From JALORV01 sp963766365 (GTDB lineage Bacteria > Pseudomonadota > Gammaproteobacteria > Burkholderiales > Burkholderiaceae_F): a stretch of DNA of 64,000 bases. The notes beneath the pieces were generated by a model. It was not told where the DNA came from. It ran no database searches and worked only from the letters and a program-made list of their open reading frames with translations. The position numbers were made by a program, and so were the translations under genes. Location of the stretch: contig CAVXZK010000003.1 of the NCBI GenBank assembly GCA_963766365.1, positions 62,001 to 126,000 on the forward strand. Reading direction: 5' to 3'. Positions 60,975 through 64,000 of this stretch are shown in pieces. Every line of letters begins with the position of its first letter. Within the stretch, counting starts at the first letter, position 1.

Positions 60975-63053
60975 CTACTTCACGCGCATCCCGGGTTGCG
61001 CACCCGCATGCGGATCGAGCAGGAAGATGCCCGGGTTGGATTTTTCGTCTGCATGGCTGGCCGCCAGCACCATGCCCTCGCTGATGCCGAACTTCATCTT
61101 GCGCGGTGCGAGGTTCGCGACCAGCACCGTGAGGCGCCCGACCAGATCCTCCGGTTTGTAAGCCGACTTGATCCCCGAGAAGACGGTGCGCTCGCGCCCC
61201 TCGCCCGCGTCGAGCGTCAGCTTGAGCAGCTTGTCGCTGCCCTCGACGTGCGACGCGGTGATGATCTTCGCGATGCGGAAGTCGAGCTTGGCGAAGTCGT
61301 CGATCGTGATCGTGTCGGCGATGGCGGCACCGCCCGGTAGTGCCTTGGCCGGCTCGGCCTCGGCCGGGGCTTCGAACAGGGCGTCGATCTGTTTGGTTTC
61401 CACGCGAGCCATCAGGTGCTTGTAGGGGGCGATTTGTTCCGGAGCGACGGTGAGATCAGACCACGCAAACGGCCGATTCATGCCGAAGAGCTCACGCGCG
61501 ACGCGTTCCGATGTCGCCGGCAGGATCGGCGTCAGGTAGATCGTCAGCACGCGGAAGCACCGCAGCACATCGGTACAGACGGCGTGCAGCAGTTCCCGGC
61601 TGGCGGGATCCTTGGCGAGCTCCCAGGGCTTCATCCGGTCGAAATGCTCGTTGGCGAAATCCGCGATGCGCATCACCTCGCGCAGCGCCTTGCCGAATTC
61701 GCGCTGGTCGAGCAGTGCGGCGATGTCATCGCTGGAGGCAAGCGCCACGGCCAGGCTGCTGGTGGAAGCATCTCCTGACGCGGCAAGGCGGCCGTCGAAC
61801 TGTCGGACCAGGAAACTCGCCGCCCGACTGGCGATGTTGACGTACTTTCCGATCAGGTCGCTGTTGACCCGCTGCATGAAGTCGTCGGGATTGAAGTCGA
61901 CGTCCTCGACGCGGCCGTTGAGTTTGGCCGCGACGTAATAGCGGAACCACTCGGGGTTCATGCCCAGTTCGAGATAGCGCAGCGGGTCGATGCCGGTGCC
62001 GCGGCTCTTGCTCATCTTTTCGCCGCTGACCGTGATCCATCCGTGCGCGTAGATGTTGTCCGGCACCTTGCGGCCGGAGAACTTCAACATCGCCGGCCAG
62101 AACAGTGTGTGGTGGTAGACAATGTCCTTGCCAATGAAATGAATCTGCTCGACATCGGCGGCAGAGACGAATTCGTCGAAACTCCGCGGCTCGCCGTTGG
62201 CCTTTGCCTTGCCGCTTGCGAAGTAGTCCTTGAGAGACGCCAGGTATCCGATCGGCGCGTCCAGCCACACATAGAAGAACTTGCCGGGCGCATCGGGGAT
62301 AGCGATGCCGAAGTACGGCGCATCGCGCGAAATGTCCCAGTCGGCCATGCCCTTGCCGTCCGCACCCAGCCACTCCTGCGTCTTGGCGTAGACCTCGCCC
62401 TGCAGCGTCTTTTCGCCATGCCGGTTGGTGCCCGCGGCCCAGCTGCGCAGGAACTCGACGCAACGCGGATCGGACAGCCGGAAGAAGTAGTGATCGGAGC
62501 TGCGCAGTTCCGGCCGCGCGCCCGTCAGCACGGAATACGGTTCGATCAGGTCCGTCGGCGCGTAGGTCGAGCCGCAGACCTCGCAGTTGTCACCATATTG
62601 GTCCTTGGCGCCGCACTTCGGACAGGTGCCCTTGATGTAGCGGTCGGGAAGGAACATGCCCTTCACGGGATCGTAGAACTGCTCGATGGTCTGCGTGCCG
62701 ATGAGACCTTCGGCCTTCAGTGCGCGATAGATCGCTTGCGACAACTCGACGTTCTCGGGCGAATCGGTCGTGTGCCAGTGGTCGAAGCCGATATGGAAGC
62801 CGTCGAGGTAGCGCGGGCGCGTGGCGCGCACGTCGGCGATGAACTGCTGCGGCGTTTTGCCGGCCTTTTCTGCGGCGATCATGATCGCCGCGCCGTGTGC
62901 GTCCTCGGCGCCGACGAAGTGCACCGCATGACCACGCATTTTCTGGAAGCGCACCCAGATGTCGGCCTGGATGTACTCCATGATGTGGCCGACGTGGAGC
63001 GGGCCGTTGGCGTAGGGCAGGGCAGTGGTGACAAACAGGCAGCGGCGAGTCAT
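60975..63053 (-). CDS. metG: Methionyl-tRNA synthetase
   Basis: Charges tRNA-Met. The 692-aa class I enzyme has the HIGH-type motif in PYANGPLHVGHIMEY (about residues 12-26). A zinc knuckle with four Cys (CPKCGAKDQYGDNCEVCG) follows, then KMSKS in SGEKMSKSRGTGI, and a C-terminal EMAP/CsaA-type tRNA-binding domain (TIDDFAKLDFRIAKIITA). ATG at 63053 fits the family; an earlier in-frame start would add 13 residues. It is divergent from apbC, an order typical of Betaproteobacteria. Confidence 0.96.
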   Translation of the reverse strand: MTRRCLFVTTALPYANGPLHVGHIMEYIQADIWVRFQKMRGHAVHFVGAEDAHGAAIMIAAEKAGKTPQQFIADVRATRPRYLDGFHIGFDHWHTTDSPENVELSQAIYRALKAEGLIGTQTIEQFYDPVKGMFLPDRYIKGTCPKCGAKDQYGDNCEVCGSTYAPTDLIEPYSVLTGARPELRSSDHYFFRLSDPRCVEFLRSWAAGTNRHGEKTLQGEVYAKTQEWLGADGKGMADWDISRDAPYFGIAIPDAPGKFFYVWLDAPIGYLASLKDYFASGKAKANGEPRSFDEFVSAADVEQIHFIGKDIVYHHTLFWPAMLKFSGRKVPDNIYAHGWITVSGEKMSKSRGTGIDPLRYLELGMNPEWFRYYVAAKLNGRVEDVDFNPDDFMQRVNSDLIGKYVNIASRAASFLVRQFDGRLAASGDASTSSLAVALASSDDIAALLDQREFGKALREVMRIADFANEHFDRMKPWELAKDPASRELLHAVCTDVLRCFRVLTIYLTPILPATSERVARELFGMNRPFAWSDLTVAPEQIAPYKHLMARVETKQIDALFEAPAEAEPAKALPGGAAIADTITIDDFAKLDFRIAKIITASHVEGSDKLLKLTLDAGEGRERTVFSGIKSAYKPEDLVGRLTVLVANLAPRKMKFGISEGMVLAASHADEKSNPGIFLLDPHAGAQPGMRVK

Positions 63054-63305
63054 GGCGTGAAGGCTCCGATGTGCGATATGCCGCGGGTGCAACCGCGGCG
63101 GGCTGTCAGTGCGACAGCGAGCACATTCGAACGCGCGCGCGGCCGCCGACCGCGCGGGTCGGAGGGATCAGCAGGCTGGGGCGGCGCATCGTCGTCGGTT
63201 TCTCGGGGCAGGTCCGATGGAAGGCATTCTATCAAGGGGGTCTTCGGGCGAGGCGCTCAGCTAAACTCTTCGGCTCGACTCATTGCCTAGCCAGGAAGAT
63301 CCACC

Positions 63306-64000
63306 ATGGCCCTCAGCGTTGACCGCGTCAATCAGGTGCTCGCGGGCATCATCGATCCCAACACCGGCAAGGACCTCGTCAGCACGCGTTCCGCGCGCAA
63401 CGTCCGCGTGGAGGGCGACGACGTCAGCGTGGACGTCGAGCTGGGCTACCCGGCGGCCAGCCAGATCGAACCGACGCGTCGCCGGGTCATCGAGGCGCTG
63501 AAGGCCGCTGGCGCTGCCAACGTCAGCGCGAACGTGACGATGAAGATCGTTGCGCACGCAGTGCAGCGCGGCCTCAAGGTGATGCCCAACGTCAAGAACA
63601 TCATTGCCGTCGCCTCGGGCAAGGGCGGGGTCGGGAAGAGCACCGTCGCTGCCAACCTGGCACTGGCGCTTGCTGCCGAAGGCGCCGTGGTGGGCATGCT
63701 CGACGCCGACATCTACGGCCCCAGTCAGCCGACCATGCTGGGAGTCTCGGGCCAGCCGGAATCCGTTGATGGTCAGACGATGGAACCCAAGGAGAACTAC
63801 GGCCTGCAGGTGAGTTCGATCGGCCTGATGGTCGATGCGGACCAGCCGATGGTCTGGCGTGGCCCGATGGTGACGCAGGCGCTGCAGCAACTCCTGGGAC
63901 AGACCAACTGGAAGAACCTGGACTATCTCGTTGTCGACATGCCCCCGGGCACCGGCGACATTCAGCTGACGCTGGCGCAGCAGGTGCCGGTCACCGGTGC
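63306..64000 (+). CDS. apbC: Iron-sulfur cluster carrier ATPase ApbC/Mrp (3' end outside the window)
   Basis: The 231 codons present encode an N-terminal MIP18/DUF59 domain (residues 1-90, VNQVLAGIIDPNTGKDLVS) and the start of the P-loop domain with the deviant Walker A SGKGGVGKST (about residues 104-113), DADIYGPSQPTMLG and VVDMPPGTGDIQL. The CxxC that binds the carried cluster should lie beyond the window. It transfers [4Fe-4S] clusters to apoproteins. An AGGAAGA ribosome-binding site precedes ATG at 63306. Confidence 0.95.
   Translation, partial: MALSVDRVNQVLAGIIDPNTGKDLVSTRSARNVRVEGDDVSVDVELGYPAASQIEPTRRRVIEALKAAGAANVSANVTMKIVAHAVQRGLKVMPNVKNIIAVASGKGGVGKSTVAANLALALAAEGAVVGMLDADIYGPSQPTMLGVSGQPESVDGQTMEPKENYGLQVSSIGLMVDADQPMVWRGPMVTQALQQLLGQTNWKNLDYLVVDMPPGTGDIQLTLAQQVPVTG

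Overview
The window is a dense, high-GC stretch of a betaproteobacterial chromosome (Burkholderiales in the broad sense; the genus cannot be told from this sequence). Supporting signs are a TctC/Bug-type binding protein beside malonate genes, small families typical of Betaproteobacteria (DUF3460, DUF2782, BPSS1780-type membrane protein), the block zapB-zapA-ssrS(6S RNA)-EVE, and the gene orders leuS-lptE-holA-proA and bamE-dapB-exbB-exbD. No tRNA, rRNA, CRISPR array, integrase or transposase was seen.

Layout: 0-6.2 kb holds lgt and a malonate-use cluster (malonyl-CoA decarboxylase, Bug binding protein, crotonase-family enzyme, malonyl-CoA synthetase), ending in a convergent overlap with grpB. 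6.2-9.4 kb holds a Crp/Fnr regulator, a TauE/SafE permease, an EVE protein, 6S RNA with a strong terminator, zapA and zapB. 9.5-15.6 kb is vitamin B12 uptake: a cobalamin riboswitch, btuBCD, an orphan ParA, a lipoprotein and btuF, the last joined to exbB-exbD. 16.7-18.0 kb holds dapB and bamE, which carry three apparent indels. Then follow fur, the ugpBAEC glycerol-3-phosphate-type ABC importer, ubiA, proC-yggS and pilT-pilU.

Accessory island: 28.3-33.3 kb starts just past a frameshifted glutathione peroxidase and has visibly lower GC than its flanks. It encodes, as one minus-strand unit, a class III nucleotide cyclase with TolB-like and TPR regions, a vanadium haloperoxidase/PAP2-like enzyme with a (Gly-Gly-Thr)9 N-terminal tract, and a subtilisin-like protease with a full triad. 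Neither enzyme has a signal peptide. This is the best candidate for an undescribed system here.

33.4-52.8 kb is housekeeping: rlmL-type methyltransferase, hemJ-like, proA, holA, lptE, leuS, uvrD, a 353-bp composite inverted-repeat element, thrB, a LOG-family protein, polA, a second TauE/SafE permease and scpA. 52.8-60.4 kb holds a six-gene group-4-hydrogenase-like membrane complex (HyfB, C, E, F, G, I homologues). Its large subunit lacks the NiFe-binding cysteines, so it looks like an energy-converting-hydrogenase-related (Ehr) complex. A ribbon-helix-helix regulator leads its operon, and a divergent c-type cytochrome gene has a TAG stop just after its signal peptide. The window ends with metG and the start of apbC/mrp.
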